This document shows, in pieces, positions 14,252 through 23,018 of a stretch of 64,000 nucleotides of DNA (the first letter of the stretch is position 1; each line of letters begins with the position of its first letter). Position numbers and translations under genes: made by a program. Under the pieces are notes generated by a model. That model made no database searches and was not told the origin of the DNA. It saw nothing but the letters and a program-made list of their open reading frames with translations. Source of the DNA: Mycolicibacterium sp. BiH015 (GTDB lineage: Bacteria; Actinomycetota; Actinomycetes; Mycobacteriales; Mycobacteriaceae); assembly GCF_027706845.1 (NCBI RefSeq), contig NZ_JAQGCZ010000003.1, positions 310,001-374,000 of the forward strand. The letters are read 5' to 3'.

Positions 14252-14272
14252 CGACCGAAGCATCGACCGAAG
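14252..14272. repeat. Short direct repeat between regulator and propeller genes
   Basis: CGACCGAAG occurs twice, separated by CAT, in the 99-base gap between the LuxR-type regulator stop and the propeller-gene start. It could be a binding site for a regulator or chance; no palindrome or T-run accompanies it. Confidence 0.35.
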
Positions 14273-14274
14273 TC

Positions 14275-17121
14275 TTAGTGGTAGCCGGCTCCTGAAGCCA
14301 GCGCTGCCGCCAACTCCTGCCGGGAGCGGATGCCCAACTTGCCGTAGGTGTTGGACAGGTGCATCTCGACGGTTCGCAGCGTGACGAACAGTGACTGCGC
14401 GATTTCTTTGTTGCTCACGCCCTCGGCCGCGAGCTCGGCGACACGACGCTCGCCTGCGGTCAGCGCGTCCGCACCCTTGGCCGCGCGCCGGCGTGGCCTG
14501 CCACCCGCTGCCCGCATCTCCTCGGCCGCGCGGTCGGCGAGCGGAGCGGCACCGCACCGATGCGCCAGGTCCAGCCCTGCCCGCAGCACCGACCGCGCCG
14601 AAGTGCGTTGCCCGGCACGGCGAAGGGCGATGCCGTAGTCCACCATGGCTTCGGCGCGCCACAGTAGGGCCGGGGAGTCGGCGAGGATCTCGTTAGCCTG
14701 ACGCAGCGACTCGAGGCCCGTCCTGCCGCCTTCACTCAACCCGCGGACCCGTAGGGCGCCACCCATCCGGCGCGGTGACTGCGCGATCTCGGCGGCCGCG
14801 AAAGCGTCCTGGGCCACCGACCGCGCCCCTGCCTCGTCCCCGAGCGCCAACAGCACCGGCACAAGTGCCACCCGGGCGTCACTCGCCCAGGGAAACATGC
14901 CGCGGCTGCGCTCGATTCGGCGCAGCGCATCGGTCAGGTCGTCGCGCGCTCGCTGGTGATGGTTGGCGACAGCGTGCATTCGTCCCCGCGCCAGCAGCGG
15001 CAATACGGAGAACAGCGTGGGCGTCAGCTCGGCATCCATGCCACGGTCCAGCAGCAGCTCGTCGCCCTCGGCTGTGCGTCCCTGATCTGCAAGGGTGTCG
15101 ATGACCACGACGAGACCGGGCACCTTTGTGTAATGCGCTCGCGGGCCGTGGATGTCGACGGCCGCGCGGCCGTCGACCTCCGCCGCACGCAGGTCGCCCC
15201 GTCGATGGCGCACAAGCCCCCGCAACCACAGTGCACGCGCCAGCCACTGGGGCGAACCCATGCGTTCGGCGTGACGGATCGCCCTCGTCAAGATGTGTTC
15301 GGCGACCTCGTAACGCTCCGCTTCCATCAGACAGATGGTGACGTTCGTCCGCCACAGCGGGTGCCCGCCCTCACTCACCAGCGCCGGATGCGCGGCCGCC
15401 TCTTCGGCGAGGTCACCGGCGACCGCTACAGGACCGCCTTCCAAAGCGCGCCGGGCCACAAACGACCGGATCAGGCACTCGGCCCGCGTGAGTGATGGCA
15501 GGCCGGAAAAGCGTTCGGCCTCGGTTTCGAACTTGTGCTCCAGGTCGGGGTTGAGCAACAGGGCGCCGAGCCGGGCGCCTTCGAGTTGCAGTTCGAGCTC
15601 GTGGTCGTGGCTCGCGATCTCCGCGGCGACGCGCTCGTAGAACGGAAGCTGGGCGCGCTGGCTGCCGGCGTCGGGGTGATTTGTCCATGCCAGCGCGGTC
15701 ACGGCCCGTGCGCGGATCAGCGGATCGACCGCGGTCTCGATCGCCTCGGTGAGGTGGCGCGTCGCCGACGGGTCCCCCAGCTCGTATTCGGCGTTGCCGA
15801 GCTCGAAGAGCACCAGCGGGCGATCGGCGGCGCTCGGCGGTTCGTCGAGCGCACGCCGCAGCAGCACTGCGGCCGTGTCGGGGGCGCCGCCGGTGATGGC
15901 GGTCCTGGCCGCTTCGCGCAGGATGGCGACGACGCCGGGATCTGCTGCCGGAGTGGTGGCGAGCAGATGCGTTGCAATGACGCCGGCTTGGCATCGCTGG
16001 CGTGTCAGCAGTCTGGCCGCCCGGGCATGCATCTCGGCGCGTTCGACCACGCTCATGTCCTCGTAGACGGCCGCCCGGACGATCGGGTGGACGAACCTCA
16101 GTGGCTCTCCGTGCGTCAGCACCTCAATGTCGGCGAGGCCTCCGGCCAGCCCTGCCGCTGTCGCTACGTCGACCCCGATCAGGGCGGCGCAGAGGCTGAT
16201 TCGTGCCCAGTCGCCGAGGACGGCGGCCGAGCGCGCCACGGCCGATGCTTGCGTGCCGAGCCGGCGCACGCGCAGCAGCACCGAGTGCGAAATGCGTTCG
16301 GGCACCAACTGCCCCACCTCGGACGGGTCGATGTCCGCGGCAGCGCGGCCCTCACGACGGAATTCACCGAGCAGTTCGGCCAGCAGGAACGGGTTACCTC
16401 CAGTGGCGTCCGCGCAGGTGCGGCACAACTGATCGGTCGCGCCGGCACCAAGATTCGCGCGCACCAGGCTGGCAACCGCCGCCTCCCCCAGCGGGCGCGG
16501 TCGCAGTGCCGGGAGTCCTGCCACGAGTATCAACGCGCGCAGATCCTCTCGAACCCCTTCGGCACCTGTTCGGGCGGCCAGCGCGACAAGGATGCGCAGG
16601 CCCTGCAGTCGCGGCGCAAGGTGGAGCAGGAAGCGCAGCGACGGTTCATCGGCCCACTGCGCGTCGTCGACGATCAACACCAACGGCGCGCGCTCTGCCA
16701 TGTTGACCACCAGCCAGTAGAGACCGTGGAGTGTCGCGAACGCGACGTCCGACGGCTCCTGCGACACGGCGACGTCGGTGAACACGGGACCGGCCAATTG
16801 CGCAGCACCTGTCAACAACCGTTCGCGTTCGGCCGCGTCGGCCCCCAGCACCGCCGTCTCCAGAAGTTGACGCACGATCCCGAACCCGAAGCCCCGCTCG
16901 AGTTCTCCCCCGCGGGCACTCGTCGCCGCCATGCCGAGGTCGAGAGCGCGCCCGCGAAGATGTTCCAGCAGAGCGGTCTTCCCGATTCCGGCTGGACCCT
17001 CGACAACCAGAACCGAGCCGGCTCCGGCGGCGGCTGCCGACAGGGCGTCGTCGATCGCGCCGAGATCGTCGTCCCTGTCGAGCAGGCGGGGCACACACCG
17101 TCCACCGCTGCCTGCTTCCAC
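14275..17121 (-). CDS. Large ATP-binding LuxR-family (LAL-type) transcriptional regulator
   Basis: LAL regulators couple an N-terminal STAND-type ATPase to a C-terminal LuxR helix-turn-helix. The start is uncertain; GTG at 17121 gives 948 residues, and further in-frame sequence upstream would run into the divergent gene. The Walker A motif GPAGIGKT is at about residues 42-49 and a Walker B-like LVLIVDDAQWAD lies near residue 150. The middle is TPR-like helical sequence. The last 65 residues contain LTAGERRVAELAAEGVSNKE and RTVEMHLSNTYGKLGI, a complete LuxR DNA-binding domain. It is divergent from an importer operon, which it may control. Confidence 0.88.
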   Translation of the reverse strand: MEAGSGGRCVPRLLDRDDDLGAIDDALSAAAAGAGSVLVVEGPAGIGKTALLEHLRGRALDLGMAATSARGGELERGFGFGIVRQLLETAVLGADAAERERLLTGAAQLAGPVFTDVAVSQEPSDVAFATLHGLYWLVVNMAERAPLVLIVDDAQWADEPSLRFLLHLAPRLQGLRILVALAARTGAEGVREDLRALILVAGLPALRPRPLGEAAVASLVRANLGAGATDQLCRTCADATGGNPFLLAELLGEFRREGRAAADIDPSEVGQLVPERISHSVLLRVRRLGTQASAVARSAAVLGDWARISLCAALIGVDVATAAGLAGGLADIEVLTHGEPLRFVHPIVRAAVYEDMSVVERAEMHARAARLLTRQRCQAGVIATHLLATTPAADPGVVAILREAARTAITGGAPDTAAVLLRRALDEPPSAADRPLVLFELGNAEYELGDPSATRHLTEAIETAVDPLIRARAVTALAWTNHPDAGSQRAQLPFYERVAAEIASHDHELELQLEGARLGALLLNPDLEHKFETEAERFSGLPSLTRAECLIRSFVARRALEGGPVAVAGDLAEEAAAHPALVSEGGHPLWRTNVTICLMEAERYEVAEHILTRAIRHAERMGSPQWLARALWLRGLVRHRRGDLRAAEVDGRAAVDIHGPRAHYTKVPGLVVVIDTLADQGRTAEGDELLLDRGMDAELTPTLFSVLPLLARGRMHAVANHHQRARDDLTDALRRIERSRGMFPWASDARVALVPVLLALGDEAGARSVAQDAFAAAEIAQSPRRMGGALRVRGLSEGGRTGLESLRQANEILADSPALLWRAEAMVDYGIALRRAGQRTSARSVLRAGLDLAHRCGAAPLADRAAEEMRAAGGRPRRRAAKGADALTAGERRVAELAAEGVSNKEIAQSLFVTLRTVEMHLSNTYGKLGIRSRQELAAALASGAGYH

Positions 17122-17233
17122 GCAGTCATTGTCGAATAGCGGGCGGGCAGGAGTGCGCCTAACCGTTAATTCAGCAGGTCGGACTTGTTGTCGGCTGCCA
17201 GAATGTGCCCGAGGGAGGACGGGGGTTCGGCCG

Positions 17234-18214
17234 ATGACATCCAATACGGCACGGCGCACTCTGTGGGTCATCGCGACGGTGATCGCGATGATCGCCGGCT
17301 GCAGCGAGCCGCCGGCCCCGTCTGAGGGCCTCACACGTCTGCGCGTCGCTCTCTTTCCGGCAGGAAATTCGCTCCCGGTGCACGCGGCAGTCACTCGGGG
17401 GATCTTCGAACGCCACGGCCTCGACGTCACCATCACCGACGGCCCGGATCTGCCACTTTTCATGGCGGCACTGGTCGACGGTCAGTACGACATCGCGATG
17501 AACACACCGACACTCGTTCTGGTCGGCGCCATGAAGGGTCTCGACATCCAGGTCGTGTCGAGCACATCTGTTCAATCCCGTCCGCGTCCCAACGCCGTCT
17601 GGATCACCAAGGACGATTCGATCGCGACGCTGGGCGAACTTCGCGGCAAGACCGTCGCCGTGCCCTCACTGACAGGCATCATCACCGATTCCATCGTGTA
17701 CCTGCTGTCGCGAAATGGTTTGCAGCGCAACGATGTCAGATTCATCCAGACACCGTTTCCGGCAATGGGCGATCAACTTGCCGCTGGGCAGGTGGATGCG
17801 GTGGTGGCCACCCTCCCGTACAGCACGGCGATCGCCTCTCGCGGCTTCACCGTCCACGAGGACGTCGTCGTCGAGGCCGTCCAGGAAGCCAGCGACGGCG
17901 CTGTACAGGACGCCGTCACGACGGTGTGGACCGCGCAGCGCAGCTTCGCGGCCAAGCATCCCGAGGCGATACGCGCCTGGCGCGACGCGCTGCGCGACGC
18001 CATTGCGTACCTCGACCAGGACGAGGACGGTGCCAGGGCCCTGATGTCCGAGTGGTTGACGATGTCACCGGAGGTGGTTCGCCAAGCTCCTCTCCCCGAC
18101 TGGACCGTAGACATCTCCCCCGCGCAACTCGGCCCCTACGTCGACATCGCGAGGGCCGCCGGATCCATCGACTCTGAGCCGGACGTGAATTCTCTTGTGT
18201 GGCAAAGTCCATGA
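17234..18214 (+). CDS. ABC importer substrate-binding lipoprotein (SsuA/NMT1-like)
   Basis: This is a 326-residue periplasmic-type binding protein anchored as a lipoprotein: the signal sequence ends in the lipobox IAGC with Cys23. The following sequence (LRVALFPAGNSLPVHAAVTR, GIFERHGLDVTI, YDIAMNTPTL) matches the SsuA/THI5/NMT1 fold that binds sulfonates, nitrate, thiamine precursors or similar small molecules. The ATG at 17234 has GGGAGGA upstream. The stop overlaps the next ATPase gene (ATGA). The ligand cannot be told from sequence. It is divergent from the LAL regulator. Confidence 0.87.
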   Translation: MTSNTARRTLWVIATVIAMIAGCSEPPAPSEGLTRLRVALFPAGNSLPVHAAVTRGIFERHGLDVTITDGPDLPLFMAALVDGQYDIAMNTPTLVLVGAMKGLDIQVVSSTSVQSRPRPNAVWITKDDSIATLGELRGKTVAVPSLTGIITDSIVYLLSRNGLQRNDVRFIQTPFPAMGDQLAAGQVDAVVATLPYSTAIASRGFTVHEDVVVEAVQEASDGAVQDAVTTVWTAQRSFAAKHPEAIRAWRDALRDAIAYLDQDEDGARALMSEWLTMSPEVVRQAPLPDWTVDISPAQLGPYVDIARAAGSIDSEPDVNSLVWQSP

Positions 18215-18984
18215 CGGGCTGTCTGTTCCGGCTCGAGAACGTCAGCATCGACCTCGACAGTGCGCGCGGCCCCAAACCCGTTCTACGCGACCTCACCTTC
18301 GACGTCTATCCCCACGAGATGGTCGGCGTGGTGGGCCGATCCGGTGTCGGGAAGACGACATTGCTCAAGGCGATGGGTGGTCTCATCGGGATCGACTCGG
18401 GCACATTGACATACGCGAACTCATCGGTGACGGCGCCGCCCGCGGGAGTGGTCATGGTCTTCCAGGACTATCAGAACGCGCTGCTCCCGTGGCGGACGGC
18501 CGCCCGCAACGTCGAACTCGGACTGGAAGGCTCGATGCCCAGGGCGCAACGGCGCACACGTGTCGCACATGCGCTGAAGATGGTGGAACTCTCCGATCAC
18601 GCGGCGGACTATCCGTGGCGGCTGTCCGGCGGGATGGCCCAACGGCTTCAGATCGCGCGTGCGCTGGCACTCGAGCCCGCCGTGCTACTCATGGACGAGC
18701 CGTTCGGCGCTCTCGACGCCATCACCAAAGCATCTCTGCAGGACGTGCTTCTGGCCGTCCAGCGGCAGACCGGCACGACGGTCGTCTTCGTCACCCACGA
18801 CCTCGACGAGGCCATCTACCTCAGTGATCGCGTCCTCGTCCTGGGCGGTCCGCCAGGCGTGGTCACGGCACTGGAGGACACCGACTTGCCTTCGGAGAGA
18901 GACCAGGTGACGACCCGCGAATTGCGGGAGTATCTCCGGCTACGGCACGTTCTCGGTGAGACGTTGCATCCCGGCAATGCGTGA
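18211..18984 (+). CDS. ABC importer ATP-binding protein (SsuB/TauB-like)
   Basis: This 257-residue ATPase energises the importer. The ATG at 18211 overlaps the preceding stop; a GTG at 18199 is possible but is less well placed. Walker A is GRSGVGKTT, the Q-loop is in MVFQDYQNALLPW, the signature is LSGGMAQR, Walker B is AVLLMDEPFGALD and the H-loop is VTHD, so every catalytic element is intact. Closest relatives by motif are nitrate/sulfonate/taurine importers. The permease begins within its last codons. Confidence 0.92.
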   Translation: MTGCLFRLENVSIDLDSARGPKPVLRDLTFDVYPHEMVGVVGRSGVGKTTLLKAMGGLIGIDSGTLTYANSSVTAPPAGVVMVFQDYQNALLPWRTAARNVELGLEGSMPRAQRRTRVAHALKMVELSDHAADYPWRLSGGMAQRLQIARALALEPAVLLMDEPFGALDAITKASLQDVLLAVQRQTGTTVVFVTHDLDEAIYLSDRVLVLGGPPGVVTALEDTDLPSERDQVTTRELREYLRLRHVLGETLHPGNA

Positions 18985-20506
18985 GCGCGCCTTAACCGCC
19001 GTCCTGACGCCAGCGGTGTTGATCGTGGCGTGGCAGCTGTCGGTGTGGGCTGGGTTGCTCGACTTCCGTTACCTTCCAAGCCCTCTGGACATTGCCGTGT
19101 CGATGGGCGCACAGATGGGCGACGGCGCGCTCACGGCCGCCGTCGGTCACACGCTGAGCGTCATGGCAGCCGCTGCGGCGTTGGCGGTGGTGATGGGTAC
19201 CGCCATCGGAGCCGCGCTGGGAATGGCGCCAGGGGCGCGCGCCTGGGTGGAGGCGTCCATCGATGTTTTCCGGACCGTACCGGCCATCATGCTGATTCCG
19301 GTGGCAGTCCTGACTTTCGGTCCGTCGACGCAAACCGAAGTCGTGCTGGCCGGTTACGCCGCGCTCTGGCCGATGGTACTCAACACCGCCGGCGCGGTGA
19401 CTTCGGTGCATCCCCACCAGATCGACGTCGCGCGGACGCTGCACCTGGGAACGTTTGCGACTCTTCGCAAGATCGTGCTGCCCGCGGCGGCACCTGTGTG
19501 GCTGGTCGGCGCGCGGATGTCGGCGATCCTGGCGCTGCTCGTCACGATTGTGGTGGAGATGGTGATCACCCCGAAGGGTCTCGGCGGCGCGCTCGTCCAG
19601 GCCCTCAACGCGCTCGACCCGGCGCGCATGTGGGCATACGCAGTGGTGTGCGGTCTGATCGGGATTCTTGTGAACCTCGGGTTGCGGGCCGCGTACCGGT
19701 TCTTGCTGCCGGGACATCCGTCGACGAGCGTGAGCGCACCGGTGACTCGCGCTTCTGTGCCCGCGCTCCGCGGCCTGTTGCCGCTCGCGGTGCTCTTGGT
19801 CCTGTGGCAGGTGTGGGGGCAGCCGACGTCCTTGTCGTTACCGCCGCCGGCACAGTGGTTTTCGGCACTGAACGACCTTTTCGTCGATGGATCGCTGGCC
19901 CCCGCGATCGGCCACACACTCACCACGTATGTGTCAGGGTTGGCGCTGGCAGCCGTCGTCGGCGGGTCCGTCGGCGCTGCCATCGGTGCGTCGCAACACG
20001 TCAATCGGGCACTGTCGCCGACGCTGGATTTCCTCGCAGCGATCCCGGGCGCCGCCCTCGTGCCCGTGTTGGTCCTTCTTCTGGGCCCGAATTTGGCCAG
20101 CGGCATTGTTGCCGTCGCGACCGTCGTCACGTGGCCCATCATGCTGAGCACCGCTGCGGCGCGGCGGGCGATCCCGCCTGTGCGACTCGACATGTCTCGC
20201 ACCATCGGACTCTCGCCGCGACGTCGTTGGTGCAGCATCGTTCTGCCCTCCCTGGCGCCGGGCACGCTGCTCGGGGTCCGCGTCGCATCGTCGGTGGCAC
20301 TGATCATCGCGCTACTGACCGATATCTTCGGGTCGGGCGCCGGCATCGGCCGGCTCCTCATCGTCAGCCAGCAACACTTCGATGCAGCTGCGGCATGGGG
20401 GTTGCTGCTCGTCGTGGGCTGCATCGGCTACCTGTCGAACGTCGCCCTGGCTGCAGCGACGCGCGTCTTCTCCGCCGGAATCCGGCAGGTAGCCTCTGCC
20501 GGGTGA
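18977..20506 (+). CDS. Double-length ABC permease: two SsuC-like halves fused
   Basis: The product is 509 residues, about twice the usual 250-280 of SsuC/TauC permeases. Two similar halves are seen. Each starts with a transmembrane helix and a PSP/PPPAQWF-type segment, and each carries an EAA-like coupling loop: ARTLHLGTFATLRKIVLP in the first half and SRTIGLSPRRRWCSIVLP in the second. One chain could therefore supply both permease subunits of the transporter. The ATG at 18977 lies inside the end of the ATPase gene (8-base overlap). The stop overlaps the hydrolase start (GTGA). A genuine fusion rather than a missed stop is supported by the continuous open frame and linker. Confidence 0.88.
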   Translation: MRERALTAVLTPAVLIVAWQLSVWAGLLDFRYLPSPLDIAVSMGAQMGDGALTAAVGHTLSVMAAAAALAVVMGTAIGAALGMAPGARAWVEASIDVFRTVPAIMLIPVAVLTFGPSTQTEVVLAGYAALWPMVLNTAGAVTSVHPHQIDVARTLHLGTFATLRKIVLPAAAPVWLVGARMSAILALLVTIVVEMVITPKGLGGALVQALNALDPARMWAYAVVCGLIGILVNLGLRAAYRFLLPGHPSTSVSAPVTRASVPALRGLLPLAVLLVLWQVWGQPTSLSLPPPAQWFSALNDLFVDGSLAPAIGHTLTTYVSGLALAAVVGGSVGAAIGASQHVNRALSPTLDFLAAIPGAALVPVLVLLLGPNLASGIVAVATVVTWPIMLSTAAARRAIPPVRLDMSRTIGLSPRRRWCSIVLPSLAPGTLLGVRVASSVALIIALLTDIFGSGAGIGRLLIVSQQHFDAAAAWGLLLVVGCIGYLSNVALAAATRVFSAGIRQVASAG

Positions 20507-21708
20507 ACCTCGACCGCAACAAGGCTTCCGTCGTCGACGCGATCGATGCGGGCTTACTGGCCGGAGCCGTGACGCTGGTGTGGCATGCAGGTGAGGTACG
20601 ACAGGTCAACGAGCTGGGGTATCGCGACGTCGAGGCGCAGCTGCCGATGCAGCGAGACACCATCTTCCGCATCGCCTCGATGACGAAGCCGATCACGGTG
20701 GCTGCCGCCATGTCGCTGATCGAGGAGGGCAAGCTCTCGCTGACCGACCGCGTCGCGACGTGGCTGCCCGAACTCGCCGACATGCAGGTGCTCGCGCAGC
20801 CGCGCGGTCCGCTCGACCGGACCGTGCCTGCGCAACGCCACATCACCGTCGACGACCTGATGACCCACCGCAGCGGCCTCGCCTATATGTTCTCGGTCCT
20901 CGGCCCACTGTCGGACGCCTACCGCAAACTCCCCACCCGCCAGGATCAGGACAAGTGGCTGGCCGAGCTCGCCGCGCTGCCGCTGGTGCATCAACCCGGC
21001 GAGCGGCTCACCTACAGCCACGCGACCGACGTTCTGGGCATCGCCCTGTCCCGCATCGAGGGCAAGCCGCTCAGTGACGTGCTGACCGAGCGGGTCCTCG
21101 GGCCGCTGGGCATGTCGGACACCGGCTTCAGCGTCGGCGCCGCCGGCAGGCGCCGCGCAGCGACGATGTACCAGCTCGACAAGGACAACACCCTGCGCCA
21201 CGACGTGATGGGCCCGGCCCCGATCGTGGATCCCCCGTTCTGCACCGGCGGCGCCGGGTTGTGGTCCACAGCCGACGACTACCTCCGCTTCGCCCGCATG
21301 CTGCTGGCCGGAGGAACGCTCGACGGGGTGCGGGTGCTCTCCGAGGAGTCCGTGTCATTGATGCGCACCGACCGATTGACCGATGAGCAGAAGCGGCACG
21401 ATTTCCTGGGTGCGCCGTTCTGGATCGGACGAGGCTTCGGCCTCAACCTCTCGGTTGTGACCGACCCCGCGAAGTCACGGCAGCTGTTCGGCCCCGGTGG
21501 ACTCGGCACCTTCTCCTGGCCCGGCGCCTACGGAACGTGGTGGCAGGCGGACCCTTCCGCCGAGGTCATCCTCATCTACTTGATCCAGAATCTGCCCAAC
21601 CTCACCGCAGACGCCGCGGCGGCGGTAGCCGGCAACACCTCCCTTGCCAAGCTGCAGAGCGCGCAGCCCAAGTTCGTCCGCAACACCTATCAAGGCCTCG
21701 GTATCTAG
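20503..21708 (+). CDS. Beta-lactamase-family serine hydrolase (class C-like / family VIII esterase)
   Basis: The 401-residue protein has the active-site motif SMTK (Ser59, Lys62), a YSH motif with Tyr171 and a late SWPGAYGTWW segment, as in class C beta-lactamase-like esterases and D-aminopeptidases. There is no signal peptide, so it should act in the cytoplasm. The GTG start at 20503 overlaps the permease stop. Being the fourth gene of an overlapping importer operon, it may hydrolyse the imported ester, amide or peptide; that is inference. It is complete at normal family length. Confidence 0.87.
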   Translation: MNLDRNKASVVDAIDAGLLAGAVTLVWHAGEVRQVNELGYRDVEAQLPMQRDTIFRIASMTKPITVAAAMSLIEEGKLSLTDRVATWLPELADMQVLAQPRGPLDRTVPAQRHITVDDLMTHRSGLAYMFSVLGPLSDAYRKLPTRQDQDKWLAELAALPLVHQPGERLTYSHATDVLGIALSRIEGKPLSDVLTERVLGPLGMSDTGFSVGAAGRRRAATMYQLDKDNTLRHDVMGPAPIVDPPFCTGGAGLWSTADDYLRFARMLLAGGTLDGVRVLSEESVSLMRTDRLTDEQKRHDFLGAPFWIGRGFGLNLSVVTDPAKSRQLFGPGGLGTFSWPGAYGTWWQADPSAEVILIYLIQNLPNLTADAAAAVAGNTSLAKLQSAQPKFVRNTYQGLGI

Positions 21709-21733
21709 CGTCCGAGTTGTCGGGGCGCGGGTG

Positions 21734-21739
21734 TACCGT
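21734..21739 (+). promoter_or_regulatory. -10 box for a leaderless DUF222-HNH transcript
   Basis: TACCGT fits TANNNT exactly and ends seven bases before the GTG at 21747, the spacing expected if transcription starts at the first base of the start codon. No Shine-Dalgarno precedes that GTG, which supports leaderless translation. Confidence 0.5.
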
Positions 21740-21746
21740 CGGTCTT

Positions 21747-23006
21747 GTGTTAGAACACTTGTTCGATGTGGATGTGGCGGCGTCGGAGGCGCAGCTGCGG
21801 GACGTGGTCGAGCGCTGCGAGGAGCTGAAGTCCAAAGCGGCTGCCGCCCAGGCCCGGGCGACGGCGCTGTGGGCGGCCAAACGCGCGGCCGCCGAACGGG
21901 CAGCCGGGGTGCCGAAGTCGCGGCGCGGGAAGGGCTTGGCCGCCGAGGTGGCGTTGGCCCGCCGCGACGCGCCTGTCTGCGGGAACACCCACCTCGGGAT
22001 GGCACGGGCGTTGGTCGAAGAGATGCCGTACACGATGGCCGCGTTGGAGGCCGGGATCCTGTCCGAGTATCGAGCCATGCTGATCGTGCGGGAATCGTCG
22101 TGTCTGTCGGTCGAGGATCGCCGCCGGTTCGACGAAGAGCTGCATCAGCTGGCGCAGGGCTTTCAGGGGTGGGGCAACCGGCGGGTCGCCGCCGAAGCCA
22201 AGGCGATCACCGCCCGCCTGGACGCCGCCGCGGTAGTGGAACGAAGCAACAAAGCCGTCGCCGATCGCTGCCTGACGACCCGGCCGGCGCCCAACGGCAT
22301 GGTCTACGTGACATTCCTGATGCCGCTGGCCCACGGGATCGGCATGTATGCCGCCCTCAAACGCCAAGCCGACGTGACCTTCGATGGCCGTTCGCGGGGG
22401 CAGGTGATGACCGATACCGCCTACGCACGGGTGACAGGAAGGTCGGCGGCCCAGCCCGTCGATGTGACGCTGAATCTGGTCCTGGCCGACACCACACTGT
22501 TCGGCCGTGATGACAGCCCCGGTTTCGTCACCGGCTACGGTCCGGTGCCTACCGCGGTGGCACGCCATCTCCTCGGCGACGCCGTCACCGACAAGGACGC
22601 GACAGCGACATTGCGGCGCCTCTACCGCCACCCCAGATCGGGGCAGTTGGTGGCGATGGAATCGCGAGCGCGGATCTTCCCGAAAGGGCTGGCGGCATTC
22701 ATCGGCCTGCGCGATCAAACCTGCCGCACCCCGTACTGCAACGCCGCGATCCGCCACACCGACCACGCCACCCCGGATCGCGACTACGGCACGACCAGCG
22801 CCCTCAACGGATTAGGGCTGTGCGAGGCCTGCAACTACGCCAAAGAAGCACCCGGATGGCAGGTCCACACCCGGGACGACAACGGCACCCACACCGCCGA
22901 GTTCCACACCCCGACCCACGCGGTCTACCACTCCATCGCCCCTCCGCCACCAGGCACCCGCATCGTCCGCCACACCATCGACCTCACCACCTTCGAAGCC
23001 GCCTGA
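21747..23006 (+). CDS. DUF222 domain-containing HNH endonuclease (13E12 family)
   Basis: The 419-residue protein has an N-terminal DUF222 domain (long helical, about residues 20-300) and a C-terminal HNH nuclease motif: CRTPYCNAAIRHTDHA, then TSALNGLGLCEACNYAKE. These correspond to the cysteine pairs and His of HNH enzymes, and to the REP13E12 family of mycobacteria and their phages. I chose the GTG at 21747, without ribosome-binding site but with a -10 box seven bases upstream; later GTGs at 21768 and 21774 are alternatives. An SOS box covers the first codons. No terminal repeats or second copy are seen in the window, so it is not called a mobile element. Confidence 0.85.
   Translation: MLEHLFDVDVAASEAQLRDVVERCEELKSKAAAAQARATALWAAKRAAAERAAGVPKSRRGKGLAAEVALARRDAPVCGNTHLGMARALVEEMPYTMAALEAGILSEYRAMLIVRESSCLSVEDRRRFDEELHQLAQGFQGWGNRRVAAEAKAITARLDAAAVVERSNKAVADRCLTTRPAPNGMVYVTFLMPLAHGIGMYAALKRQADVTFDGRSRGQVMTDTAYARVTGRSAAQPVDVTLNLVLADTTLFGRDDSPGFVTGYGPVPTAVARHLLGDAVTDKDATATLRRLYRHPRSGQLVAMESRARIFPKGLAAFIGLRDQTCRTPYCNAAIRHTDHATPDRDYGTTSALNGLGLCEACNYAKEAPGWQVHTRDDNGTHTAEFHTPTHAVYHSIAPPPPGTRIVRHTIDLTTFEAA
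21751..21766 (+). promoter_or_regulatory. SOS box (LexA operator)
   Basis: TAGAAC-ACTT-GTTCGA matches the mycobacterial LexA consensus TCGAAC-N4-GTTCGA at 11 of 12 positions. It lies over codons 2-7 of the DUF222-HNH gene, just downstream of the likely transcription start, so LexA would act as a roadblock or block open-complex formation. Related 13E12-family genes in M. tuberculosis are in the LexA regulon, which supports the call. Confidence 0.75.
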
Positions 23007-23018
23007 CCGCGAACCTGG

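Noticed and set aside
15535..17139. A 534-residue plus-strand frame opposite the LAL regulator
   Set aside because: It is a shadow of a clear ATPase-LuxR gene and has no recognisable domain or start signal.
17160..17168. Short palindrome TAACCGTTA in the LAL/importer divergent region
   Set aside because: Only 4-base arms; too short to call an operator without further evidence.
21747..23006. Treating the DUF222-HNH gene as a mobile element
   Set aside because: No terminal inverted repeats, target duplication or second copy were seen in the window.
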